A stretch of 64,000 nucleotides of DNA from Pteria penguin (taxonomy: Eukaryota > Mollusca > Bivalvia > Pterioida > Pteriidae), in NCBI GenBank assembly GCA_035048485.1, contig CM068583.1, forward strand, positions 65,898,306-65,962,305, written 5' to 3'. Within the stretch, counting starts at the first letter, position 1, and each line of letters starts with the position of its first letter. Positions 50,210-61,454 of the stretch are shown here, in pieces. The notes under the pieces were generated by a model, which saw nothing but the letters and a program-made list of their open reading frames with translations, had not been told where the DNA came from and did no database searches. The translations under genes were made by a program, and so were the position numbers.

Positions 50210-53200
50210 TTAGGATATCACACAACAATGGAACTTCTTTTTCTTTTTCTTTTTACGCACAGAAAGTTTATAATTGCCACGTCTTGTAGAATGTCTGTGT
50301 TTTCCGACAGGAAAGGATTTTTCTGGGATATATATCACTCTTTCCGATGTCAGATAAATATTGCACTTAGCAGATTGTCTTTTTGATTGGTTTAAATTAT
50401 GTTCTGTGTGTTTTTCAAATAGTTCAGGAGGCTTAATCATCTTCGGATAGTAGCTCTTCATCTGGAATAAAACTTCGTTAATTACCAAAAGAACCAAGAG
50501 GCCCAAATAGGTCTTTATTAACCAAAACACAGGGCAAATTCAAAAGTTACCAAAATTTTGAAATTTTACTTTAAAATGAAATTTTTAACAGCACCTCGTC
50601 CTCCTTAGATACTTTAAGTCATCTACTATTTCATTCTTACTTGTCCCATCTGCAGTTATATTTTTAATCAAAAGGTACCTCGAGGACCTACCTTCATGGG
50701 ATGTCAACACTTACCTTTCACTTGAATGTCATCGTAACTTCTTGTTACATGTCTCAAAGAAAGATATTGATTGACAAAAATACAGAATTCAAAACAAAAA
50801 AAAAAGATTTTCAGTACATTGAATATGGGGTAAACGTCACGCTAGATATCGTTTTGAAAAGAAGTTACAAGTTATGTGAAAAAGTAAGTGTGAAAGTGTA
50901 TATGGAAAAAATAAATAAATGATTTAGATACGGTGGTAACATGCATCAAATAATCTGGATTTGAGTTCTACACTTATCCAATATCCCTCCAATTATAGAC
51001 TCTTAAATTTTTATGCAACTACCTTCAAAATTTAGTTCAATAATTTCACACTGAAAAGGCTTTATCTTAAAATGTCATATTTCCCTATTTTCAAGCAAAC
51101 ATTAATTTACTTCAAATCACCTCAAATACACATAATTAATCAATTATAATCATTATGCCAAGAGAAATCAGTAACTTATGTGAAAACTGTCATTTTTATC
51201 ATTGTCATACATTTGATATTTTATTCAATACAGTACTAGTTTCTCAAATGAAGGTACACACAAAGACTTTTGTCCCACTCTGAATTCACATCTGAATGGA
51301 CCAATTTTCATAATCCAACTATATATCTAATTGGAAGAGAAAAATGTGTTCGGAAATAAACTGTGGTTGATTGTAGTGTAAACATGCCATGTTAATTTAC
51401 CAGTATATGATTCACATAAAGATATAGGAATTTCACATACCAATTTGGGAGCACACATTTCAGTTACATGGAATGCAAGCTTTTGAAATGCTGGGTATAC
51501 GTTCTGCCCTGTCTTTGCACTAGTTTCAAAGAAATCGAACAACAATTCTTTCTTGACAAGCTGAAATGAATTTGATATAGATGACGTATCAGATATATTG
51601 ATGAGAAAATGAGCATAAAACAATTACGCCGATTTATGCTAATGAACACAGTGTATATGACACTATGTTGTTTTGATAAACGGAATATATATTACACTGC
51701 TATATGTTAAAAGATGAAATGCGTATAACACTGCGTTGTCTTAACAGACGAAATATGTTAATAGACGAAATGTGTATCACACTGTGTTATGTTAATAGAC
51801 GAAATGTGTATCACACTGTGTTATGTTAATAGACGAAATGTGTATTACACTGTGTTATGTTAATAGACGAAATGTGCATCACACTGTGTTATGTTAATAG
51901 ACGAAATGTGTATCACACTGTGTTATGTTAATAGACGAAATGTGTATCACACTGTGTTATGTTAATAGACGAAATGTGTATCACACTGTGTTATGTTAAT
52001 AGACGAAATGTGTATCACACTGTGTTATGTTAATAGACGAAATGTGTATCACACTGTGTAATGTTAAAAGACGAAATGTGTATCACACTGTGTTATGTTA
52101 ATAGACGAAATGTGCATCACACTGTGTTATGTTAATAGACGAAATGTGCATCACACTGTGTTATGTTAATGTTAATAGACGAAATGTGTATTACACTGTG
52201 TTATGTTAATAGACGAAATGTGCATCACACTGTGTTATGTTTATAGACGAAATGTGTATCACACAGTGTTATGTTAATAGACGAAATGTGTATCACACTG
52301 TGTTATGTTAATAGACGAAATGTGTATCACACTGTGTTATGTTAATAGACGAAATGTGTATCACACTGTGTTATGTTAATAGACGAAATGTGTATCACAC
52401 TGTGTTATATTAATAGACGAAATGTGTATCACACTGTGTTATGTTAATAGACGAAATGTGTATCACACTGTGTTATATTAATAGACGAAATGTGTATCAC
52501 ATTGTGTTATGTTAATAGACGAAATGTGCATCACACTGTGTTATGTTTATAGACGAAATGTGTATCACACTGTGTTATGTTAATAGACCAAATGTGTATC
52601 ACACTGTGTTATGTTAATAGACCAAATGTGTATCACACTGTGTTATGTTAATAGACGAAATGTGTATCACACTGTGTTATGTTAATAAACGAAATGTGTA
52701 TAAAACTGTGTTGTGTTAATAGACGAAATGTTTATTCCACCAGGTTGTGTTAATGGTCGAAATAATGTGTATTACATCGTGTTATGTTTATGAGCTTAAT
52801 GTGCATTACACCGTGTTATGTTAATAGATGAAATATGTATTACACCGTGTTATGTCAATAGGGAAAATGTTAATTACACCGTGTTATGTTAATAGACGGA
52901 ACATGTATTACACCGTGTTATGTTAATGAGAGAATTTGCATTACACTGTGTTATGTTAATGAGCGGAATGTATATTACATCGTGTTATGTTAATAGGCAG
53001 AATGTTTATTACACCGTGTTATGTTAATGGGCGGATTGTGCATTAAACCGTGTTATGTTAATGAGCGCAATGTGTGATACACCGTGTTATGTTAATAGGC
53101 AGAATGCTTATTACACCGTGTTATGTTAATGGGCGGATTATTTATTACACTGCGTTATGTTAATGGACTGAATGTGTATTATACCGTGTTATATTAATGA

Positions 53201-55184
53201 GCGGAATGTGTAATACACCGTGTTATGTTAATGGGCGGAATATTAATTACACTGTGTTATGATAATGAGTGAAATGTGTATTACACTGGGTTGTGTTAAT
53301 GGGCGGAAAGTGTATTACACTATGTCTTAAAGGACGGAATGTGTAGCACCCTTTGCAGTGGCGGATTTAGAGGGGGGCGAGGGGTCCGCCCCCCCCCACA
53401 CCCTTTCGCCACATATTTATAAGTAAAACCCAGATTTGGCACCCAAAATGGCTGAGTAGTTTGATTAAAGCAGGCTCCCCTTTTCGAAAATTCTGGATCC
53501 GCCTCTGCTTTGTATTACACTGTGTAATAGATGGAAAATGCTATTGACAGGAAATATTTAGTTTATATTTCAATGTGATTGAGCGGAACAAATATTGATA
53601 ATATTTACCTGTTATTAAAAAGACAGTTATACATATAGGATCTGAAATGAAATGAAAATTCATTTCAGATTCTTTTTATCACATGTTTACACTCAGTTTA
53701 AAGGTATTTATTTCATCAAACACCGGCTTGTCACAATTCTTTTCCACGCTATGAAGTCACCTATGTCATAAATTAATTTAATTTATGACATAGCGATATT
53801 TCAATGCATAAACAGCAAAACATGTGATAAAATTAAATATGAAGTGTAAATGGAGTTGCTGACTTAGTAGTATGTGCTACAACTTACAATGCTAGAGGAT
53901 GCACATCTCTCTAAGTATGTCTGTGTATCAGGGGTTCACATCAAGAAAAAAAGATCTTCGACTACACACCAATCACTTAAGTATCCATTTTCTTTCAGAT
54001 TTGAAATCATTTAATCTTCAAAGAACCGTAGAATAAAACACATGTTCGATCATGTTCTGTTTGATACGTGCCAAACTTTATTAAAATCTGACCTTCTTAG
54101 CTTCACTAATGGACACCATCCTCTGCTCTTTAAGATCTACCTTGTTGCCGATTAGAACAATAGGCACAGATTCATAGCTGCAGCTGGTACGCACAACACA
54201 CTGAAATTATCCGTATATAATATAAAAGATGATAGAAATCTTTCACGTGATTAAACATGCTTTCTCAAGCACATGTATTGTTTTGTTAATTGTTATCAAC
54301 ATTATCGATTTTATAACGGTAAACATTTGGGAAACATTTCTGCCTTAAAATAATATCACTCGATACTTCTCTGATATCGATATTGACCTGTGACTAATTT
54401 CTTTAGTACTTTTAACATATACGCCAGGTTGGTTTGTATGTTTTTCTATAGGTTCTCCGAGATTTCTCTGTTGCTAACCCAGGATGGGATTTAGATTTCT
54501 GTATTACTCTTATACCATACGGCACATCGGAGAACATTACACAGACGTACAAGTATACATACAGAATAAACAATCAGCAATCAGTGGCATCGTCTTTTAG
54601 AGGTTAATTATCACTATTTTCCAAGGTTACAAATTGTTGACACTCAGTAAGTGCACAGTTTAAACATAGGATTAAGATTTAATGTAATTTAGTCTTCGAT
54701 CATTGTATATTGGACGCTTAAGAATGAAATTCATACACAATATGAGACCCATATCAATAATTACAGATTCGTTCTCTCCTATCTATATTACTGAAATGGC
54801 CTTTTTCAAAATTCAAAGAATATGCTGACATTCTAAAAAGAGATAATAATTTTCTATGTACAGTGTCCAGTGCTATAACCAGAGAAAATACTTGAGTCAA
54901 TTTCAGTGTATATTTCACTTTAATATATTCCACTATCTAACGTTCATATAAACTGCCATGCAGAATGGTTTAATGGTTTAATTCTATCTATCGATAGAAT
55001 TAAACTCAATAAAATCCAAATCCCAGTTATTTTATTTACTTTATCGCTGAAAAGAAGAATATCAAGTCTTTATTTAGATCATGGCGCCGGACCCTGGACT
55101 CAAAGGACCTTTTTAAATAAAATTGTAAAGTTATCTTATATATGCTTATATAATCCATAACGGGTTGATGCCAGATATATATAT

Positions 55185-55266
<82 letters not shown>

Positions 55267-58200
55267 ATAATATATATATATATATATACAATATATATAT
55301 ATATATATATATGGATATATATATATGTATATAAGAACCCATAATATGCATAGGTGGTGCTGGGTATACAACCCATAATATGGATAGGTGGAGCAGTGGA
55401 TAACAACCCATAATATGCATAGCTGGATCTGTACATAACAACCCATAAATAACAACCCATAATGTGCATAGGTGGAGCTGTATATAACTATCCATAATAT
55501 GGATAGGTGTGGCTGTATATAACAACCCATAATATGGATTGGTGAAGGAGTGGATAACAGCCCATAATATGGATTGGTGTAGCTGTATATAAGAACTCAT
55601 AATATGGATGGGTGGAGCTGTGTACACAACCCATAATATAGATAGGTGTAGCTGTATATAACAACTCATAATATGGATAGGTGTAGCTGTATATAAGAAC
55701 TCATAATATGGATGGTTGGAGCTGTGTATACAACCCATAATATGGATAACAACCCATAATATAGATAGGTGAAGCTGTATAAAACAACCCATAATATGGA
55801 AAGGTGTAGCTGATGAGAACAACCCATAATATGGATAGGTGGAGCTGATGAGAACAACCCATAATATGGATAGGTGGAGCTGATGAGAACAACCCATAAT
55901 ATGGATAGGTGGAGCTGATGAGAACAACCCATAATATGGATAGGTGGAGCTGTATATAACAATCATGAGAACAACCCATAATATAGATAGGTGTAGCTGA
56001 TGAGAACATATAATATAGGGTGTTCAGCTGATAAACAACCCATAATATGGATAGGTGGACAATGACAACCCATTATGGAAAAGATAAACAATGTTATCTG
56101 TACTCTTGGAATCGATATAGAACATGACCTTGCTTTCGGAGATTTCTATTCCATTAGCAGTAGCGTTTATCAGGTTGTTCAGATAATAGTCAACTATGAA
56201 GTACAATGACAATTGAAAAGATAAGTTAACAAAAATATAGATCATTCTACGGTAGAGGTATGTAAAGATAACCTACTTGATTGATGCTTTCCAACCAAAA
56301 TGATAAATGCGTGAATGTTGTACGGTCTGTAGTGTCATAAACGATAGCTACTCCCTGAAATACAAATTATCATCAGTGCACTTGTTTATGAACAGAAATT
56401 GTTGGTTGATTGGTAATTACACCGCTTTTATCATTTTGGAAGTATGAAAAAACACCTCTTATACGTGGCGATGCAATCCCGCAGTGTAAGGGGAGGGGAC
56501 GACCATTTGATTCTGAAGGGGAGGGGGGGCAAATTTGGTCGAGTCAGATTATCTATTTTCAGATCTTTGAAGGTTAGAATATTTATTTCCTTATATATAT
56601 CCTGGGACAGATTATTTATTTTCTTGACTTTTTTGTCGCCAAGAAATACTTGTTAGAGCTGCATTGTAATATATGCCATTAACACAGTCATCCTTCTGTA
56701 ATCGTGCTTTGTTAACAAAACACATTCTAATATAAGGTAAACTCAACAAATAATATGCAAACACTACTTTGATTGCATAGGTTTTTATACTACTACTTTC
56801 TATAGTGAAGTGTATAGTCTCTCTAAGTCTCTGGTATCCAGGGAGAGAATTTCCATTTATCACTATAGAAGGATGTGTAAGGAAGTGTAGCTGTTTTTGG
56901 CTTCCTGTCCCAATGATATTTCATTTGTTTTTGACTTACTTATGACACTATTCCGAACAAGAATCTGAATAGAAAATCTCTCAGAAAGCTGATGGTAGAG
57001 CCCTTGTCCCCTGCCTGCCCCTCAAAATTGATATGCAAATATATTTTTATACAAGAGGCCCAAGTGGGCCTATACGGCTCACCTGAGTACCTAGATTATC
57101 AGTTATGCAGGAAGAAAGAAGTTATTTATTTTTGCATTACTGTGACTAAGTCAACACAAATGTTGAAAATATGTCAAATTTTATTTCAGACCAGAATAAA
57201 AAAAAAACAACAATTTCTTCAAGTGATTTTAATATTAAGCATTTGTTTTGTCTCTGCAAGATGTCATTCAGGGCGACAAGTTTTTGTTGACTGAATTCAA
57301 GTCTGGGTCATGAACAATACTTAATTGTTTCAAATATTGTCCAGATCCAACTTAAAATGGCCGAATTTCATACATGTGTATGTTGAGTGTTGAGAAACAT
57401 CTAAAACTTATTTAGATGTGTAAAGAAATGAAATAAAAATTTGACAACAGCTAGATTTTAACCGCTACTGTCCATATTTTAATTACCAAGTGGTATATGT
57501 ACCATTGTAAGACCTATTTTTTAGACACGGTGGCACCATCTGTTGACCAATTTGGATGAAATGTAAAAATTGATAAGGGACTTATAGTACTTCATGTACA
57601 CCATGTTTCATAAAAATCTTTCATATGGTATAACAGCAGAAGTTAAAAATATGAAAAATTGTCCCTATACACCCTCATTTCGAAGTCTTAAAAAATTCAT
57701 AGAAAATCCAAAAATTGAGATATTGACAAAATTTTTTCAAAATAATATTCCTTACTATAATTATGATCAAACTGGTCTATAAGAAATCATCATTATCAAG
57801 TAGTATATATTGGGGGGTAGATAATTTCTATGCATTCTGTTTGTCTCTGTATACAGCCTGTATGAAGAAGAAGATTGTCAAAGGAGGGTACTCTTTTGTG
57901 ACCTACTTTTGGCTGTGGTCGTGCCACCTGTAAAGAGGTCTGGACGAAAACGACAAAATTTGAAGGGGGTCATAAGTCTTTTTTTATTTCAACCAAGTTT
58001 TATTAAAATCCTTCCAACAGTTTTGCATAAAAGACGAAAAAGTGAAAAATGGCCACCTCCTCCCCCCTCTTTTTTTTTGTGGAAGTCTTAAAAAATTTAT
58101 AAAAAATCCAAAAATTAAGATATTGACAAAAAATCAAAAAAATATCCATAAGAAAACCATTATGAATTAACTGAAAAAATGAGAAAAAAAAAAAAAAAAA

Positions 58201-59671
58201 AAACCCCGTCAGAAATTTGATTTCGGAACAGAACCAAAAATAACAACACTTCTTCACACATCCCTCACATATCCCTCTAAATCATTCCTATGCATTCAGT
58301 TTGTCTCTGTATGCAGCAGATCTGAAGAAGAAGTTTGTCAAAGGAGTGTACCCTCTGTGACCTACTTTTGCCTGTGGTGGTACCACCTGTTGACGGATTG
58401 GGAAAAAAACCAATTCTAGGGGACTATGAGAACTTTATTCCTATCAAGTTTCATAGAAATCTGTTCAGCGGTTCTTGAGAAGAAGTTGAAAATGTGAAAA
58501 GTTTACGACGGATGGACGGACGGCGCGCTCTGATTATAGCTCACTTGAGCCTTTGGCTCAGGTGAGCTAACAGGCAACAATTCTATTCAGTTTTTGTTGA
58601 ATATATTGAATAGCACTATTTTTCCAGTGCTATAAATCCTGCTGACATATAAGTTTTATTGTTAAACTAATGCATCTTATAGTATAGGAAGCGATCTGGC
58701 GAGCGAAACGAGCTGGGAAAAATCAACATGTTTTCTATAGATTTACATTCAGCTTTATATTTGCATAATCTGGTATATGTACATGCTAGTAGCCAGAATA
58801 TTTATTGTCATTTCAGTAAAAGCCAGATTTTTTTATTTCCAGCATTTTCAGGGTCAGAATATTTATTTCCCAAAAGTGCCATCCCCCCCCCCTTTCAGAA
58901 TCAAATGGTCGTTCCCTAAGTGGGAAGCGGTTAAACGACGAGCTTCGTCTTAAAGTAAACGTTTTTTTTTTAAATGAAAATACTCAAACGAAAGTGCGGT
59001 TATAGAAAAATGTTTGTATAGTAATTCTATGAAGTCTTTAATATTTCTCACTCGTGCTTGTATCTTTATTCAGTTGGTATAATACACAATATACATGTAT
59101 AGTATATGTTAACTCGTCAAAAGATCCCGTTGTATTTTCATTAAGTAAAGTTAATGTTTATATCAGGAATTGTCTTACAGAATGATTAACCTTGACTTCG
59201 TCATCTTACAGAATGATTTATCTTGACACCTATATCTTATAGAATGACTTATTTTGACCCCTCTATCTTACAAAAATTATCTATTTTTACTACTCTATCT
59301 TATTAAATGATTTATCTTGACCTCTCTATCTTATAGAATGATTTATCTTGACCATACACTCTTACAGAATAATTACATTTACTTCTCTAACGTGTGGCAT
59401 GATTTATCTTGACCCCTCTATCAGTGGCGGATTTAGAGCCCCCCCCTTTTCGCCGCATATTTACCAGTAAAAATGCAGATTTGGCACCAAAAATGGCTGA
59501 GTACTTTGGCTAATACACATGTCCCCCCCCCTCTTCGGAAATCCTGGATCTGCCGCTGTCTATCATGCAGAATGGTCTACCTTGACCCCTTTAGTTACAT
59601 AATGATTTACCTTGACCCCTCTGTATGACTGTCTCGTCATAGACATGAACCTTTCTTGACCAGCAGTATCC
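50210..59671 (-). CDS. Rab/Ras-superfamily small GTPase, last five coding exons, 5' part missing
   Basis: Exons in gene order: 59671-59611, 56354-56277, 54200-54093, 51560-51441, 50461-50210. All have AG/GT borders, are phase 0 after the first, and end at TAA. The first begins in phase 2, completing the Trp codon before DTAGQE. Visible motifs are DTAGQERFMSM (G3 with the catalytic Gln), SYRGVKGVAIVYDTT, VPIVLIGNKVDL (G4) and FFETSAKTGQNV (G5). The Rab-like DTAGQERF and YRG contexts place it nearer Rab than classical Ras. The last 83 residues form an unusually long tail ending in a seven-Lys run and FHCCVIS. CVIS is a CAAX prenylation box, and the Cys before it could be palmitoylated, so membrane attachment is likely. 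The P-loop (G1) and switch I (G2) exons were not found up to 61.4 kb and may lie past 64 kb. It is a molecular switch by family; the pathway is unknown. Confidence 0.85.
51690..53345. repeat. 34-bp minisatellite in a GTPase intron, about 48 copies
   Basis: Unit GTTATGTTAATAGACGAAAT followed by GTGTATCACACTGT. Copies from 51750 to 52740 are nearly uniform. Those from 52740 to 53345 are diverged (GAGCGGAATG, TTACACCGTG), so the right side is older. It lies between the exons ending at 51560 and 54093. Confidence 0.95.
53356..53507. mobile_element. Short inverted-repeat DNA element (MITE), copy 1
   Basis: 152 bp. It starts CAGTGGCGGATTTAGA and ends TCTGGATCCGCCTCTG, an imperfect terminal inverted repeat. 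It is flanked by exact CTTTG on both sides (53351-53355 and 53508-53512). The body shares CAGATTTGGCACC and AAATGGCTGAGTA with copy 2 at 59422. The CAGTGGCGGAT terminus is of the type I associate with hAT-like MITEs, but those usually make 8-bp duplications. Confidence 0.85.
53640..53832. repeat. Fold-back region with three nested inverted repeats
   Basis: Hairpin 1 at 53640-53670 has ATCTGAAATGAA arms. Hairpin 2 at 53761-53793 has 15-bp arms CTATGTCATAAATTA around a 3-base loop. An outer pair, TTTTATCACATGTTT (~53674) and AAACATGTGATAAAA (~53818), encloses hairpin 2. It lies in an intron of the GTPase gene and may be a decayed fold-back element. Confidence 0.7.
54201..55165. other. GTPase intron sequence; perfect hairpin at 54976-55005
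   Basis: AT-rich intron. The only structure seen is a 13-bp perfect inverted repeat, GTTTAATTCTATC and its complement, with a 4-base loop. Confidence 0.5.
55172..55325. repeat. (AT)n microsatellite
   Basis: A nearly pure AT run of about 150 bp with a few phase breaks. It abuts the 35-bp array. Confidence 0.97.
55335..56075. repeat. ~35-bp minisatellite in a GTPase intron, about 20 copies
   Basis: Unit ACAACCCATAATATGGATAG followed by GTGGAGCTGTATATA or GTGGAGCTGATGAGA. The GATGAGA form is confined to a block at 55800-56010, a recent local expansion. Minus frames up to 276 residues over this array and the (AT)n tract are repeat products. Confidence 0.95.
56485..58920. mobile_element. Candidate inverted-repeat DNA element, interrupted by another element
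   Basis: The left part (56485-56650) has GGGACGACCATTTGATTCTG followed by a G-rich run and AGAATATTTATTTCC. The right part (58700-58920) has the mirror arrangement: AGAATATTTATTTCC, a C-rich run, then CAGAATCAAATGGTCGTTCC. The outer sequences form an inverted repeat of about 19 bp with one mismatch. The interior is occupied by the separate element at 57052-58570. Two independent fragments in opposite orientation would look the same. Confidence 0.45.
57052..58570. mobile_element. Interspersed repeat with terminal hairpins, about 1.5 kb
   Basis: It starts with the palindrome AGGCCCAAGTGGGCCT and CGGCTCACCTGAGTA. It ends with GACGGATGGACGGACGG and a 15-bp-stem hairpin, TAGCTCACTTGAGCC / GGCTCAGGTGAGCTA, then A. 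Inside, modules recur: a TGAAGAAGAAG and TGTCAAAGGAG block at 57860 and 58322, and a ACCACCTGTTGACGG-like block at 57530, 57926 and 58381. Elements with this ending are abundant in bivalve genomes (memory). The class is uncertain; the terminal hairpin before CTAA recalls Helitrons. Open frames inside are not genes. Confidence 0.6.
59172..59610 (-). repeat. ~31-bp tandem repeat derived from a GTPase exon/intron junction
   Basis: Ten units in plus-strand form CTTACAGAATGATTTATCTT followed by GACCCCTCTAT, split by the MITE at 59422. On the gene's strand each unit is the exon end AGAGGGGTCAAG plus the intron start GTAAATCATT. The rightmost unit is the real donor of exon 59671-59611. The GT is kept in the real donor, the adjacent unit (59580-59579) and the far-left unit (near 59190). 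Most others read AT. Confidence 0.8.
59422..59558. mobile_element. Short inverted-repeat DNA element (MITE), copy 2
   Basis: 137 bp. It starts CAGTGGCGGATTTAGA and ends TCCTGGATCTGCCGCTG. It is flanked by exact TCTAT (59417-59421 and 59559-59563) and sits inside one unit of the splice-junction repeat. Same family as 53356-53507. Confidence 0.85.
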
Positions 59672-59741
59672 CTGTAAACGACACAGAACAGCCACTTAAC
59701 TACATTCTAGTATATACTGTACATAACAATACACACAGGTT

Positions 59742-60081
59742 TCAGCCGGCGTAGTTAGATCGCTAGAATGATTTACTCGTTGTAGCATAGACTATCCCCC
59801 GCATAGACTTTCCTCCCGGATAAACCGACCCAGTATAGATTTTCACCCTCTAAAGGGGATATTCTATCCGTATAGTTTTCCCCCTTCTGATTATCAGCAA
59901 AGACTTTCCCCCCTAGGCAGATAAACCGACCTGGGTTCACCCCCCTCCCTAATTGATTCCGGATTCTCGTCAAAAACTCGTCGGAAAACTCAAACTGTAA
60001 TTTAGTCTTAATTTTACGTCCATTTGAAATTGAAATACCTATCAGCTGGCCATGGAGGAAAATAAACAACCATGCATACAA
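59742..60081. other. One stray tRNA-like monomer and a degenerate C-rich repeat
   Basis: CCGGCGTAGTTAGATCGCTA followed by GAATGATTTACTCGTT at 59746-59781 is a monomer of the 61.4-64 kb array, lying alone. Then come imperfect repeats of AGACTTTCCCCCC and GATAAACCGACC. The 102-residue minus frame over this (59773-60081) follows the repeats and is not called. Confidence 0.6.
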
Positions 60082-60260
60082 AACGAAGTTCCCTTTTCAT
60101 TATTCTTAATGGTGTAGACTATATCAAATACACAACAAAAAGTGAAAATAAGATATACATGTATGATTATTGAGCAGAATCATTGGAAAAATTTCATTAT
60201 CATTACATCAAGATGCCATTTCATATTTTAGATGACATTAATAACAAGAATAACCCCCAT

Positions 60261-60291
<31 letters not shown>

Positions 60292-61452
60292 ACAAAAAAC
60301 AAAACAAAAACAAAAAAGAATTGTGGTTCCCCGCTTTCGGGGTTCTATCAGTAAGGGTGACATTTGTCATGGTTGTGTATATTTACATGTTATCTGCAAC
60401 GGAACCTTGTAATGTTTGAAGATATTATACTAGAGTCTAACATGATTGAGAATTTACATTGCGGACACACAAGCCAAATATGAAGGCCCCACGTCTTACG
60501 GTTAAAAAGTTACATTGAAGTAGGTCAAAAGTCACGGTCAAGGTCATATGATAAAAAATTGGGTAAAAGTATGTCGGATAAGTCAGAGTCACAAAGTAAA
60601 ACTTGCTGATATCAGTGGTAAGGTCATGCTACAAGGGGTATGTATGATGAACACCCTATCACTTACAAACACCCTATCACTTACAAATCAAAAGTTATGA
60701 ACAAGAAGACGATGTTCAAATATACCGACTGAAAAGGTCTCGCTCAAAGAACAGTAATTAACGAGAGTCGTGATTGACTGATGTGACGTAGGGAGAGAGA
60801 GACTACTATTTCAATTTATCAGGGGCGGTGGTGGGATGAAATTATTTGATCTATCTATAAATAAAGATTGATTCTGCTGTAAAATCATGAATTATTTTTT
60901 CTCATTTTGCTAATGTAAAAAAAAATTATGACATAAAAAGGGGTTGTCGTTTACATTTGAATGTTGACAAATTTTGGGGGGCGACCCCCTTCCAGCATGA
61001 TCAGCTCGAAATTAAGGTGGATAACCTATGTTAAACTGTTAAAATTCTGATAGAGGAGGGTCTGACAAACATTTTGATATATGGATTATATATAGCTAAA
61101 GTGTAGGATGTTGTGTTAATCTTGCTGGAAGTTTGGTAATTTAACATGGGACCCTATGGGAAATGGAATTAGTGTGCTTTGGCCTCTCATTACAATGATT
61201 CCTCGTGTTATGTGAAAGATGGAAGCTCTATCACATAGCATTCCAACATTTATGTGTAAGGTCTAAGTTTTTGCAGACAACAGACAGACAAACTAACGGA
61301 TAGGACAAAAACTACATATCCCAAATCTTCGATTACTGGTGCATAATACCGACGGCTACATGTATGTGAGAGAGGCTTGTATGTAAATATATACGTAGGT
61401 ATACAGCATCGTATGATCCTTATACAAATACTGAAAAATCTTCTCAAGATAC
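60082..61452. other. No recognised gene; C/A-rich low-complexity tract at 60256-60320
   Basis: I searched the minus strand here for the missing P-loop and switch I exons of the GTPase and found none. A run of about 15 C is followed by A-rich AAAACAAAAAC sequence. The rest is AT-rich. Confidence 0.45.
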
Positions 61453-61454
61453 AT

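Noticed and set aside
55800..55960. Hammerhead ribozyme suggested by CTGATGAGA in the repeat
   Set aside because: No matching GAAA core strand at a workable distance; the motif is one variant of the 35-bp unit.
55136..55966. 276-residue minus-strand open frame rich in Ile/Tyr
   Set aside because: It runs through the 35-bp array and the (AT)n tract inside a GTPase intron; three overlapping frames are open.
59773..60081. 102-residue minus frame as a candidate upstream GTPase exon
   Set aside because: No P-loop or switch I motif, no donor in phase 2, and it tracks a degenerate C-rich repeat.
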